Below, piece by piece: positions 18,458-27,633 of a stretch of 64,000 bases of DNA. The stretch covers positions 38,244-102,243 of the forward strand of contig NZ_LYVF01000197.1 of the NCBI RefSeq assembly GCF_001655685.1. Direction: 5' to 3'. The position numbers and the translations under genes were made by a program. The number at the start of each line of letters is the position of its first letter. Position 1 is the stretch's first letter. The notes beneath the pieces were generated by a model. The model was not told where the DNA came from. It saw only the letters and a program-made list of their open reading frames with translations, and searched no databases. Source of the stretch: Desulfotomaculum copahuensis (GTDB taxonomy: Bacteria; Bacillota; Desulfotomaculia; Desulfotomaculales; Desulfovirgulaceae).

Positions 18458-21400
18458 TTAATCTATCTTTTGCAGCATCTTCCAGGGTGTCAGACAGGGG
18501 TCCCCCGTCTCCAGCAGTTTATTGATCCGCGCCGCCGTTTCTTCGCCGCCGCAGGCTTCCCGGTAACCGCAGTAACGGCAGCGATCGCCGCTGGATGCGG
18601 GTAAAAAAATGCCCTTTTTGAGTAAACCGTACAAACAGCTCAAGGCCTCCCGCAAAACCTCCCGCCCGCCCTGTGCGCAGGCCAGGCGCAGACCGGCGCC
18701 GCGTTCGGTGGGGAAATAATACCCCGTCTTTTCCACCCGGGGGTTTTCACCGGGATGCATCCCGGCGAGAATTTTTTCCGCGGCCAGGGCGTAAAGGGCA
18801 TGTTGAAGCCGGCGCCCCTGTTTGAGAAAGTCCTTTTCGTCATAATCCCCGGTGCTGCCGGTTTTGTAATCCCAGATATGGTAAACGCCTTCCCCGGCCT
18901 GGTCAATGCGGTCGATTTTCCCGCAAAGCAACAGCCCGGTTCCATGCTCCAGTTCCACCGCCACCGGGTCCGGCATGCCGCAACCGGCCCGGAAAACAGC
19001 CTCCGGTCCCAGACCGAAAGGCACCTCAAAGCAGGCCGGGGAAACGTGGACGGGCAATTGCTCCTCGGCGGCCAGGAAGACAGCACAGGCCCGCCGGATC
19101 TCCCGTTTTTCCCTTTCAACGGCCACCTCGCCGGGCACGGGGACCTGGTGCCGGTATTCAGCAATCAATTCGTCAGCCATTTCCATAATTAACTCCCGGT
19201 GCCGCCGGGGGTTGGGCCTTTCTCCCCGTTCCGTAATCCGGCGCATAAACCGGTAAAAAACCTGGTGCAGCAACTGGCCCCGCTCCAAAGGGCTCAACCA
19301 GCGCCCGGGGTCGTAATCCCTTTCTTCCGGCGGGCTGATCTGCAGCCCATATTGCAGAAAGTAGCGGAAGGGGCAGCCGGCCAGGATCTCCAACCGTCCG
19401 CTGGACAGAACGGGACGGGGCTCCCGCCCGGGGTCGAAATCCCCGTTTACCGAAGCCAGTTTGCCGTCATACTCCGTCAACCTGTTTTCCCGTCTGGCCG
19501 CGGCCGCCCTCAACCCCCGCCCCGGGCCGGAATAGCATAAAGCCACCGTTTCCACCCCGCCGGTTCCCGGACCGGCCAGGGCGCGGTGCAGCCACCACTC
19601 TGTATCATCCAGCGCCGGTTCACCCCCCGGCGGACTATAGGCGGCAGGCGCCCCCAACCGGCGGGCCAGATCGCTGTAATCCAGGAACGGATCGCCCGCC
19701 AGCAGGCGGCAGGCCTGCAGCAGCACCGGAGAAGGGGCGGACAACCGGTTTTGCATCACATCGCAGGAGGAGTAGCTCAACCATACCCGGCCGCGCCGGG
19801 AAGCCAGTGCCTGGGCCAAGGCGTACCGGCCTTCCCGGAGCCGGCTGCTGCTGCGGGGCAGGGGACGCATAAAGCAGTCACGCTCGTCATCCAGAAGCAC
19901 CGGATCCGGCCGGCCAACCCCGGGAAAGGCGCCGGCATCCAGCCCGACAAAAAAGGTGCACCGCCGGTCCGTCCAGACGGCACGCTGATAATCGACCAGG
20001 TGCAGGGAACCGGGACGGGAACTGCCGGCGCCGGCCCGCAACCCGCCAACCGTCTCCCCCACCCTTTTCAATGCTTCCTCCAGATCCAGGGCGAGGAAAG
20101 GAAAGGTGGCGGCCTGCTCCAGATACTGCAACAAACAATGCAATGCCGGTTTATCCATTTCGTCCCTGACTGCCGCCAACCGGCGCAAAAGGCCGGCCAT
20201 CCCTTCAACCAGGGCGGCGAAATCCACCCTTCCCCTTTCATCCGGCCGGGGAATCATGGCGAGCAGTTCCGCTAGCAGCGTGAACAACTGGTCAGCCAAA
20301 GCGGCCCGCTCCAGGAGCCAATCCCGCCGGCCGCCGTCTTCACCTTCGCCGGGGAACTCCGCCCGCCGGCGGTATGCGAGCGACAGATCCGACAGCAAGC
20401 GGTAGCGCTCCCGGCCCCAGGCGATGCCGGCGTCCCGCAGCAGCCGGGCCACGGTTATGCCGGGAACAGTCCGGGTATGGCCGCTGGATCCGTTCCGGCC
20501 GGCACCGGCATTCACCGGCAGTCTGAGCTGTAAATCACCGCCCGTCAGCAGATCGCCGAGCACCCGGGCGGAAAAACCACTTTTGATCCATTCCACCAGC
20601 CCCTGCAGGGCGCGTCCGGGGCGGGTGAAAGATACGGGGATGCCCCCGGCCACGGTCAATCCCAGTCCAAAACGCCGGGTTAGCTCATAAAAGAGTGGTA
20701 TGTACGCTTCACTGGTATAAACCACCGTCACCTGATCCAGGGACAGGCCGGCGGCCATTATGCGCCGCAAGACTTCCCGCACCTCGGCCGTGATCCCGTG
20801 GGCATGGAAGCACTGTACAGACCCGTCGCAGGCGGGCGGCGGCGCCCCCGCCACCCGGTACAGCCAGGCCAGACGCTCCACACCGGAAGCGACCGGCGGC
20901 CGTTCGCCGGTTCCAACCGCGGTTGCCGGTCCGTTTCCGGGTAGCGGCCACCCGGACCCCTCCTCAGCTTCCGCGGCAGCGGTACGGTACTGAATACCGC
21001 TGCATCCATCCCGTCGTGCCGGCCCGCCGGCCGCATCAGACGCCTCCCCCGTGGATGGCACCCCGCCGCCCGGCCGGTTTGCTCCCGGTGGACAACTGTG
21101 ACCGTCCGCCGTCCCTTCCGGCAGCGGCCAGTACCCATCCGGCGTCGCCAGCCCGTAAACCGGTTCCGCCGGTATGACGATCAGTTCCCGGCCGGCCAAC
21201 CGGGCGATCAGTTTCTTTTCCAGAGGATAAAAATGAATAAAGGATGGAACCAGAAAAAGCCTCTCCGGAGCGGAGCCGTCTTCGGTCGGGATATTCAACG
21301 GCGCTGCATTATCGCCTTTCCAGACGCCGGTTTTCCCGGGAGCAGCCGGCAGTTTCAAAGCCAGCTTTAACAAGCCGGGGAAATCAATATAACCACGGTC

Positions 21401-21859
21401 GGCCAGATAGCGCTCAAAGGCGCCCAATACGGCCCGCAAATCACTCCCCTTGCCGGCGGCGGCCAGACCATGCCCCGGAACATCCCGGGCGGTAAGACCG
21501 TTCATACGCAGTTCAAAAACCGTATTGGCCAGCGCCCGCACCAGGCCGGCTGCACCGCCCGTCCGGCGGTAGTAACGCAGAATATTACCGGCCTCCAGTT
21601 CCTGCCATACTTCCTCCAGCACCAGTTCGGTCAGGTGCCCCGGTAAAAAACGGATCTTTTCCCGGGACAGGGCGGCCCCGGCCACCTGCATGGCCAGGCC
21701 GGTTGTGGTTTCGCCGCGCAGGTTGGCCCAGCCACACCCGGACCGGGCCAGGGCCAGGCCAATTTCATTGCCGCTTACCGGATCGGGTACCACCAGGATC
21801 TTTTCAGTAACGGGAAAACGCCGGCAAATAGAATCAAGATAAGACAACAGCCGGTTCAT
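18458..21859 (-). CDS. addB: AddB-type helicase-exonuclease subunit
   Basis: About 1133 residues. The C-terminal nuclease has GKIDRID and DYKTGS, and cysteines in ILAGCPFRYF and CRYCGYREAC form the set that binds the 4Fe-4S cluster in AddB nucleases. The N-terminus begins ILVVPDPVSGNEIG, where Bacillus AddB has a Walker A motif; no such motif is seen. A Gly/Pro/Ala-rich insert of roughly 90 residues lies near residue 265, after PVYGLATPDGYW. The ATG at 21859 is preceded by a G-rich SD; ten further codons upstream are less likely. It is followed by addA after a 263-base spacer. Confidence 0.92.
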   Translation of the reverse strand: MNRLLSYLDSICRRFPVTEKILVVPDPVSGNEIGLALARSGCGWANLRGETTTGLAMQVAGAALSREKIRFLPGHLTELVLEEVWQELEAGNILRYYRRTGGAAGLVRALANTVFELRMNGLTARDVPGHGLAAAGKGSDLRAVLGAFERYLADRGYIDFPGLLKLALKLPAAPGKTGVWKGDNAAPLNIPTEDGSAPERLFLVPSFIHFYPLEKKLIARLAGRELIVIPAEPVYGLATPDGYWPLPEGTADGHSCPPGANRPGGGVPSTGEASDAAGGPARRDGCSGIQYRTAAAEAEEGSGWPLPGNGPATAVGTGERPPVASGVERLAWLYRVAGAPPPACDGSVQCFHAHGITAEVREVLRRIMAAGLSLDQVTVVYTSEAYIPLFYELTRRFGLGLTVAGGIPVSFTRPGRALQGLVEWIKSGFSARVLGDLLTGGDLQLRLPVNAGAGRNGSSGHTRTVPGITVARLLRDAGIAWGRERYRLLSDLSLAYRRRAEFPGEGEDGGRRDWLLERAALADQLFTLLAELLAMIPRPDERGRVDFAALVEGMAGLLRRLAAVRDEMDKPALHCLLQYLEQAATFPFLALDLEEALKRVGETVGGLRAGAGSSRPGSLHLVDYQRAVWTDRRCTFFVGLDAGAFPGVGRPDPVLLDDERDCFMRPLPRSSSRLREGRYALAQALASRRGRVWLSYSSCDVMQNRLSAPSPVLLQACRLLAGDPFLDYSDLARRLGAPAAYSPPGGEPALDDTEWWLHRALAGPGTGGVETVALCYSGPGRGLRAAAARRENRLTEYDGKLASVNGDFDPGREPRPVLSSGRLEILAGCPFRYFLQYGLQISPPEERDYDPGRWLSPLERGQLLHQVFYRFMRRITERGERPNPRRHRELIMEMADELIAEYRHQVPVPGEVAVEREKREIRRACAVFLAAEEQLPVHVSPACFEVPFGLGPEAVFRAGCGMPDPVAVELEHGTGLLLCGKIDRIDQAGEGVYHIWDYKTGSTGDYDEKDFLKQGRRLQHALYALAAEKILAGMHPGENPRVEKTGYYFPTERGAGLRLACAQGGREVLREALSCLYGLLKKGIFLPASSGDRCRYCGYREACGGEETAARINKLLETGDPCLTPWKMLQKID

Positions 21860-22022
21860 AAAACTACGACCCCCCTTTCCCGGAGTCACCGGTCAACTAA
21901 TAATCTCATATGACACCAGACCGGCCGCGGCCGGTCCCGCTACCATCCTTGCCCAATGACAGGCACAAACATATGGTGTCCGATAATGATAATATTAACC
22001 TTTGCGCCGGGACAACTGTATG

Positions 22023-22802
22023 TCAATTCTTTTTTCGTTCACCCGGGCAAATATCCGCAAACCCGGCCAGTTGCACATCCTGCCCGGCCAGCCACTGCTT
22101 GAACGCCGGAGCGCAGAGCAGGGCCAGTTCCTTTTCCCGCCCCCGGGAGTAGCTGCTTATCCGTAACAACAGTTCGTCCGCCTCACCGGGATGGGTCATC
22201 AATTCCATTGAACGTACTCCACGCCGCAAACCCCCGCTGATGAACCGTTGCAGAGAAACGGCGGAAACGGCATCTGCAAACCAGCCTCCGCAAAAATAAT
22301 CCGGTGACGGGACACCGGCCGCTTTTAAACGGGCGCGCGTCTGTTCATCAATACTACGCACCGGCAACCGGCAGGCCCCGGCCACCTCGATCAAGGCCTC
22401 CAGTACCACGGGCAGGGCATGCATGTGATGGTGGGTATCCAAATGGGTTACTTTAATCCCTTCTTCTAATGCCCTTTTCACCTGGGCGTAAAATTCCCGG
22501 CGCACATCATCCAGCGCCGGCGTTTCCTGCCCCAACGCCTGCCGGCTTTTAAACCGCCCGGATTCGTCCACCAGGGAAGGCACACTCTCCGGAGGGCTCA
22601 ACGGGCGCCCCACAGTCAAACACAGGTGCACACCGGCGGCCGGCACCAAACCCCGCCGCAGCAGGGTCAGGGCATCATCCGTACCCGCCTGGTTGAGCAT
22701 CAAGCTGGTACTGGTGACCACACCTGCCTGCAACGCCCTGACAATGCCCCTGTTTACCCCCGGTGTATAGCCGAGGTCATCGGCATTAATGATCAATAAC
22801 AT
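22023..22802 (-). CDS. YdjC/ChbG-like carbohydrate deacetylase
   Basis: 259 residues beginning LLIINADDLGYTPGVNRGI, the metal-binding Asp-Asp of the YdjC fold, with the histidine motif THLDTHHHMH near residue 120 and a late TMTHPGE-type motif (MELMTHPGEADE). These polysaccharide-deacetylase-related enzymes remove N-acetyl groups from small oligosaccharides or lipid-linked sugars (ChbG, HpnK). Soluble, no signal peptide. It lies downstream of nothing obvious; a separate gene on the other strand follows. The substrate is not deducible. Confidence 0.85.
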   Translation of the reverse strand: MLLIINADDLGYTPGVNRGIVRALQAGVVTSTSLMLNQAGTDDALTLLRRGLVPAAGVHLCLTVGRPLSPPESVPSLVDESGRFKSRQALGQETPALDDVRREFYAQVKRALEEGIKVTHLDTHHHMHALPVVLEALIEVAGACRLPVRSIDEQTRARLKAAGVPSPDYFCGGWFADAVSAVSLQRFISGGLRRGVRSMELMTHPGEADELLLRISSYSRGREKELALLCAPAFKQWLAGQDVQLAGFADICPGERKKN

Positions 22803-22955
22803 TGGAGCCGGTCTCTCCTTTTTAATATTTCGTTTATGTCATTCCAGACAACTGCAGGATAGCAAAAGAAGCAGGTGGTGTCAAAGGTCAATTTTCCATT
22901 GTTCTACATAGCAACAATTGCTAAAATAAAAGAAAAGCTTATAGGATGTTCAGCC

Positions 22956-23897
22956 ATGCAAATACCGGGAATTATCCTGCAACCTGGAATTCAGCAAGAT
23001 TTGTCCGTATCTTTGCAGCCGGGGCGGACTGTAGCAGTAGAAGTGCTGGAAGTAAACGGTGCACAGGCCACTGTACGGCTAGCCGGCCAATTATTCCAGG
23101 CCACGGGAGAACTGCCGCCGGCAGGGCAGAGCTTTTGGGCCGTGGTGGAATCGGTCAAGCCGGACGTACTACAACTGCGTAAGCTAGACGGGCCGCCGGT
23201 AAAACCCCCGGCGCCCGCCATCCTGGTCCGGCTGCTGGATCTGCCCCCCGGCCCGGACGGACCGAAACTGCTGGGTGAACTGCTCAAATGGCAGCTGCCC
23301 CTGGACCGCCATCTGCTTTTGGGGCTATTGTCCGCGGGCAAGAACTTGACCGCGGCAGAGAAAGCGGTCTACTGGCCGGTCCGGGCCTGGCTGGAAACCC
23401 TGGACATTCACGCCGATGCCGCCAAAGTGCATCAGGCAATCAATTACCTGTTGGGTAACGACAGTGCCACTCCGAAAGGTCAGGAGGTTTTGAACCAGGC
23501 CCAGCCTTTGTTCCCAGGGCAGGAGGCGGTTAGTTTTTTTACCTTCCAGGGAGCAAATTTTAACGGTGAGCTATATATAGTTGATGACCGGGACGGTAAA
23601 AAACAGGCGCAAAAATTCCCTTCCGGCCTGGTGGTCCGGGTGCACAGCCCGGCGCTGGGGGAAACATGGGTCCACCTGGTCCATAACGACGGCACTTTGA
23701 CTGCCCGGGTCGCCGTGGCGGAAGAACGTTTTGTGCATCCGGTACAGCAGGCTGCGCACAACCTGCGCACGAAGCTGACCGCTCTGGGCTACCGGGTGGG
23801 GGAAATCCAGGTAACCGCCCGGCCGGTGCACAGCATCTGTGAACTGCTGCGCCCAGACCTGGAACCGACTTACCAACCGCTGAATACCACCGTTTGA
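22956..23897 (+). CDS. YlqG-like protein with FliK-type C-terminal region
   Basis: About 313 residues. The N-terminal half contains an OB/barrel-like part (VAVEVLEVNGAQATVRLAG, ATGELPPAGQSFWAVV). The C-terminal half resembles the hook-length-control (FliK) C-terminal domain (LGETWVHLVHNDGTLTARVAV). Two genes downstream is an FlhB cytoplasmic-domain homolog, the same pairing as Bacillus ylqG-ylqH. I chose the ATG at 22956 over the upstream-extended frame because the preceding residues are hydrophobic and atypical. The role outside the flagellum is unknown; the pairing suggests interaction between the two. Confidence 0.6.
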   Translation: MQIPGIILQPGIQQDLSVSLQPGRTVAVEVLEVNGAQATVRLAGQLFQATGELPPAGQSFWAVVESVKPDVLQLRKLDGPPVKPPAPAILVRLLDLPPGPDGPKLLGELLKWQLPLDRHLLLGLLSAGKNLTAAEKAVYWPVRAWLETLDIHADAAKVHQAINYLLGNDSATPKGQEVLNQAQPLFPGQEAVSFFTFQGANFNGELYIVDDRDGKKQAQKFPSGLVVRVHSPALGETWVHLVHNDGTLTARVAVAEERFVHPVQQAAHNLRTKLTALGYRVGEIQVTARPVHSICELLRPDLEPTYQPLNTTV

Positions 23898-23947
23898 AAA
23901 GAGCTGTTTTCCCCCCTGTAACACCCGGACCGGAAGGTGGTGAAAAT

Positions 23948-24265
23948 ATGGGCTGGTATTTAGTTAAACTTCTACTCAACTGGCCGGTAATAATCGCATC
24001 ACTATTAATCGGCGCCGCCGGAATCATCCGGCGACGTGCCTACGCGCTAATTCTTGCCGCCCTGCTGGTTTTTGGATTTGCATGGTATCTGACGGCTTCA
24101 CCTCACCCGGTTTTTAAACCAGCCGGTTACTTGTTACCTGTTTTGCTCTTATGTGCGGCTTTTTCCGTGCATCAACGGAAAGTTTGGCTGGCGTGGCTTT
24201 TCCTTTTGCCTCAGGCAGTCATAACGATTTATTTTTTAGTGATTATAGCCGCCGAAAACATATAA
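23948..24265 (+). CDS. Small membrane protein of unknown function
   Basis: 105 residues with about four hydrophobic helices (MGWYLVKLLLNWPVIIASLL onwards). The ATG has GGAAGGTGGTG upstream. It sits between the FliK-like and FlhB-like genes on the same strand, so it is probably co-transcribed. I recognise no family. Confidence 0.55.
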   Translation: MGWYLVKLLLNWPVIIASLLIGAAGIIRRRAYALILAALLVFGFAWYLTASPHPVFKPAGYLLPVLLLCAAFSVHQRKVWLAWLFLLPQAVITIYFLVIIAAENI

Positions 24266-24339
24266 TGGACACATATTTTCTCGAAGCGGTACCGGGATTG
24301 CTTACGTACCCGGATATGTTAATAGTGGATGTGAATTCT

Positions 24340-24615
24340 ATGGCTGATAAACCAAAGGCGGCCGCCGCCCTGGCCTACGACCCGGAAAAGGATGCCGCCC
24401 CGCAGGTGGTGGCCGCCGGCCGCGGCCGGCTGGCGGAATTAATCGAAGAAACGGCCCGGAAAAATAACGTGCCCGTCTACCGGGACGAAAACCTGGCCCT
24501 GACCCTGACCGGTCTGGGCGCCGGCCGGGAAATCCCCCCGGAACTCTACCGGGTGGTGGCGGAAATAATCGCCTGGGTGTATGAACTGGATAAGAAAACG
24601 GGGAACGACGACTGA
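24340..24615 (+). CDS. FlhB cytoplasmic-domain-like protein (YlqH type)
   Basis: 91 residues matching the C-terminal cytoplasmic domain of FlhB/YscU export-switch proteins: AALAYDPEKDAAPQVVAAG, then ARKNNVPVYRDENLALTLTGLGAGREIPPELYRVVAEIIAWVYEL. The NPTH autocleavage motif of true FlhB is absent, as expected for the stand-alone YlqH family. The frame is open upstream, but the family begins close to this ATG. It is the partner of the FliK-like gene upstream. Confidence 0.8.
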   Translation: MADKPKAAAALAYDPEKDAAPQVVAAGRGRLAELIEETARKNNVPVYRDENLALTLTGLGAGREIPPELYRVVAEIIAWVYELDKKTGNDD

Positions 24616-24640
24616 ATAATAAAATGGCCTGTCCCCGGTA

Positions 24641-25060
24641 TTAATCCATGAAATCATTGTGCAATAACAACTGTAAAAAATCTGAAGCTTTTAGTATTCT
24701 TATTCCCTTGTATTCGTTTAACTCCAATAAATGCTTATCGCCGGAGATTAAGTAATTGGCTTCGCCGGCAACCGCACAATCAATGATTTTGTTGTCATCA
24801 GGATCTGCGGTAACAGCGTTAATTTTTTGCATGGGAGATATAAACGTAACTACCGGTAAAAGCCTGCCCACAAAACCATCGACTTCCTCATCATTAAAGC
24901 CAAATTTAGGGTATTGGACAACCCGGTAAAACTCACCGAGTATCTGAACTGAAAGACAAAGCTCTATTTTTGATTCCAGAACCATTTCAATAACAGCAGC
25001 TTCCGGACCGTTCCACCCAAGGGCGGAAGTAAGAACATTGGTATCTACCGTTATTTTCAT
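24641..25060 (-). CDS. PIN-domain toxin of a type II toxin-antitoxin pair
   Basis: 139 residues of the PIN family (COG1569 type): KITVDTNVLTSAL at the N-terminus gives the first acidic residue, and further acidic residues are in TADPDDNKIIDCAVAG and ISGDKHLLEL. PIN toxins are Mg-dependent ribonucleases. Its ATG overlaps the antitoxin stop in an ATGA, so translation is coupled. The frame extends seven codons further up into the antitoxin, less likely. Confidence 0.88.
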   Translation of the reverse strand: MKITVDTNVLTSALGWNGPEAAVIEMVLESKIELCLSVQILGEFYRVVQYPKFGFNDEEVDGFVGRLLPVVTFISPMQKINAVTADPDDNKIIDCAVAGEANYLISGDKHLLELNEYKGIRILKASDFLQLLLHNDFMD

Positions 25061-25317
25061 TTTACACCCTGACGTGCCCACTTGATCGCTTCCTCAACGT
25101 CCTTGGGTGTTATGCCCTCACTCTGGAACCTTTCTCTAATCGGCCTGGCAAAATCCTCAAAATCATTTGAAGGAATCATCTTCCTTATTTCTACGCGGGA
25201 ACCTTTTTTTTCGAAGAGAATGTAATCGCCTTCTTTAATGTTCAGAGACTTTCTCAATTCCACCGGAACAGTTACCTGCCCCTTTGTGGTTATTCGTCCA
25301 ATATAACTTTCACTCAT
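25057..25317 (-). CDS. AbrB/MazE-type antitoxin
   Basis: 86 residues with a SpoVT/AbrB swapped-hairpin DNA-binding domain (IGRITTKGQVTVPVELRKSLNIKEGDYILFE, which spans residues 6-36) and a C-terminal tail that should bind the toxin. It precedes and overlaps the PIN gene by four bases, the standard autoregulated antitoxin-toxin arrangement. I start at the ATG giving SESYIG. Confidence 0.88.
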   Translation of the reverse strand: MSESYIGRITTKGQVTVPVELRKSLNIKEGDYILFEKKGSRVEIRKMIPSNDFEDFARPIRERFQSEGITPKDVEEAIKWARQGVK

Positions 25318-25408
25318 TAAAATCAACTCCCTGGTAATACCATCTTACATAAAGCATATCACTGCATTCCTTACCTGTCAATATTTACCGGTAAAAATTA
25401 AAAAACCG

Positions 25409-26329
25409 CTAAACACGGTTGCGGCATATTTTTCGTCCCAGATGTTCTTCCAGCAAGCCGGCGCACCCGGCCAGGGCATCCAAGTCGATGCCCGTGTCTA
25501 TACCCATGCGGTGCAGCATGTAAACCAGGTCTTCCGTGGCCGCATTGCCGGCAGCGCCGGGAATGAAGGGGCAGCCGCCCAGCCCGGCCACCGAACCTTC
25601 CAGAATACGCACCCCCGCCTGCAGGCCGGTCACACAGTTGGCCAGGGCCAGTCCCCGGTTGTCGTGAAAATGCAATGCCCAGGTAACCCGCGGGTAGCAG
25701 GAGGCAAGTAAAGTCACCAGGTCATAGACCTGGCGTGGATTGCCCAGGCCGGCCGTGTCGGCCAGAGTGATTTCATCAACACCCGCCTGTAACATCCCTT
25801 CCACCACCCCGGCCACCAGGCCGGGAGCAATGTCGCCCTGGTAGGGGCACCCGAAGGCCGTGGCCACGGCCCCCCGCAACCGCACTCCGCCGGCAGCGGC
25901 GGCAGCGCCCATTTCACGCACCTGCCGCAGCGATGCTTCCACGGACATGTGCATATTGGCCCGGTTGTGCGCCTCACTGGCCGAAACCACTGCCACCACT
26001 TCTTTCACCCCGGCACGCACGGCCCTTTCCAGACCCCTCATATTGCCTGTCAACGCACTGATCACCGGCGCTGCCGGTGATTTCACCCCATCATTCCCCC
26101 GCATGAAAAGCCGGTCCAATCCTTCCATCACCGCTTCGGCGTCCCTTAACTGGGGCACCGCCCGGGGATGCACAAAGGAAGTAGCTTCTATAGCCTTCAC
26201 CCCGGCCCCGGCCAACGCCGCAAGCAATTGAACTTTTACCGCGGTGGGGACAAAAGCAGCCTCATTCTGCAGCCCGTCCCGGGGTCCCACTTCCCGTATC
26301 AGTACCTTTTCCGGCCAGTGCAAAGGCAT
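25409..26329 (-). CDS. Hydroxymethylglutaryl-CoA lyase
   Basis: 306 residues of the HMGL branch of DRE-TIM enzymes: REVGPRDGLQNE near residue 11, metal-binding HFHDNRG, and the catalytic cysteine loop GLGGCPFIPGAAGN, all intact. It cleaves HMG-CoA into acetyl-CoA and acetoacetate, the last step of leucine breakdown. It stands apart from the carboxylase operon at 45.7-49.7 kb that holds a divergent lyase-like paralogue, so the two may serve the same or related pathways. Confidence 0.9.
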   Translation of the reverse strand: MPLHWPEKVLIREVGPRDGLQNEAAFVPTAVKVQLLAALAGAGVKAIEATSFVHPRAVPQLRDAEAVMEGLDRLFMRGNDGVKSPAAPVISALTGNMRGLERAVRAGVKEVVAVVSASEAHNRANMHMSVEASLRQVREMGAAAAAGGVRLRGAVATAFGCPYQGDIAPGLVAGVVEGMLQAGVDEITLADTAGLGNPRQVYDLVTLLASCYPRVTWALHFHDNRGLALANCVTGLQAGVRILEGSVAGLGGCPFIPGAAGNAATEDLVYMLHRMGIDTGIDLDALAGCAGLLEEHLGRKICRNRV

Positions 26330-26358
26330 CCGCTCCCTGAATATGTTATAGTAACCAT

Positions 26359-26871
26359 TTACTTTTTTTCCATCCCTGTTACCATATTATGGAGCATGCT
26401 TTTAATTTCCTTCATATCCGCTTCCAGCCGGTGCAGGTGACTCTGAATGTCATCGATTTCCTGCTCTGACTTATAATTAATGGCAAAGTCAATTACAGCC
26501 TCCTGTTTGTCCTGTTCAGCGTGCCTGTTTTGACTCATCATGATCACCGGGGCTTGAAAAGCGGCGATAAAGGAAAGAATCAAATTTAGAAGGATATACG
26601 GCGGATTGTCAAAATGCCTGGTAAAACTCAGCACGTTCCAAACCATCCACGACGTTAAGAACACGGAAAAAATAATGATAAATTTCCAGCTCCCGCCAAA
26701 GGCGGCTATTCTATCGGCCAGGCGGTCCGACCATTTGGTTTTTTTCCGGTATTCACCGTTTATGCGCAGTAAAATTTTTTCCTCATAATCATTAACCAAC
26801 CGGTCAATTCTTTGATTTATTCGATCGCAGCTCTCTGCTTGTTGATCTGCAGGAGAGTAATCACATTTCAA
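26359..26871 (-). CDS. DUF1003 membrane protein
   Basis: 170 residues: N-terminal charged helix, then two membrane helices (FIIIFSVFLTSWMVWNVL and PYILLNLILSFIAAFQAPVIMMSQNR), the DUF1003 signature, and a C-terminal coiled coil. The TTG start at 26871 has GGAG nine bases upstream; it begins seven bases after the cyclase stop, so the two are likely co-transcribed. Function unknown. Confidence 0.85.
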   Translation of the reverse strand: MKCDYSPADQQAESCDRINQRIDRLVNDYEEKILLRINGEYRKKTKWSDRLADRIAAFGGSWKFIIIFSVFLTSWMVWNVLSFTRHFDNPPYILLNLILSFIAAFQAPVIMMSQNRHAEQDKQEAVIDFAINYKSEQEIDDIQSHLHRLEADMKEIKSMLHNMVTGMEKK

Positions 26872-26877
26872 ATATCA

Positions 26878-27555
26878 TCACTCCGATCTCATTTCTCGCG
26901 ATTCATTCATATTCGAGAGAAATGAATAAAAATCCTGCCGCCCGGCAAGCAGCACCCGCGCCGGGGCCGCTTCCACGCCAGGCAGTAATAACGGGGCGGC
27001 CAGCAGGAAATAGCTGCCCGGCGGCACCTCCTTCAAGCGCAGACCCTCGATGACCATGATGTTTCGGGCCAGCAAAGTGCGGTGGGTGGGGTAACCGGGC
27101 TGATCACGCTCCACGCCCAGCGCATCCAGGCCCACTCCCCGCACTCCCGCTTCGGCCAGATATTGGGCCGCTTCGGCGGAAATGTAGACAAAGTTGAAGT
27201 CAAAATCGGTGGACCAGGAATTCCTGGTCTGGAAAAGGATAAAATCGCCGGCCGAAAGGCCGTGAGGCATCAGATCCCGGCGCTCGATCTTCTCCGGCAC
27301 GCCGGTTAAATCAAGCACCCGGCAGGGGCCGAAAAAAGCCGCCGGAGACAGGCTTTCCACCCCGGGGCCGCCGGGGATGACATGCAGGGGCGCATCCACA
27401 TGGGTACCGGTGTGCGCATCAAGATAAAGACGGGTTTCCAGGATGCCTTTGCTTTCATCCCTGCTCACCTCCATGGCCGGCCGCTTTTCCGCTTTGTTTT
27501 TGTAAACCGCCATACCGGGATGAATGGCCATGGAGACGTCATATATTTTCAGCAT
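26878..27555 (-). CDS. Cyclase family protein (kynurenine formamidase-like hydrolase)
   Basis: 225 residues with the metal-binding signature HTGTHVDAPLH near residue 50 and the second conserved segment GVGLDALGVER. Family members are Zn- or Mn-dependent amide/lactone hydrolases, such as kynurenine formamidase or isatin hydrolase. The ATG at 27555 has GGAG nine bases upstream. The substrate cannot be assigned from context. Confidence 0.85.
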   Translation of the reverse strand: MLKIYDVSMAIHPGMAVYKNKAEKRPAMEVSRDESKGILETRLYLDAHTGTHVDAPLHVIPGGPGVESLSPAAFFGPCRVLDLTGVPEKIERRDLMPHGLSAGDFILFQTRNSWSTDFDFNFVYISAEAAQYLAEAGVRGVGLDALGVERDQPGYPTHRTLLARNIMVIEGLRLKEVPPGSYFLLAAPLLLPGVEAAPARVLLAGRQDFYSFLSNMNESREMRSE

Positions 27556-27633
27556 GTTCAACTGCTCCTCAATCTGTACGGCATACCCGGTACCTCATTT
27601 AATGGGAGTCCGTAAACGTCCGGCCGCTAACAC

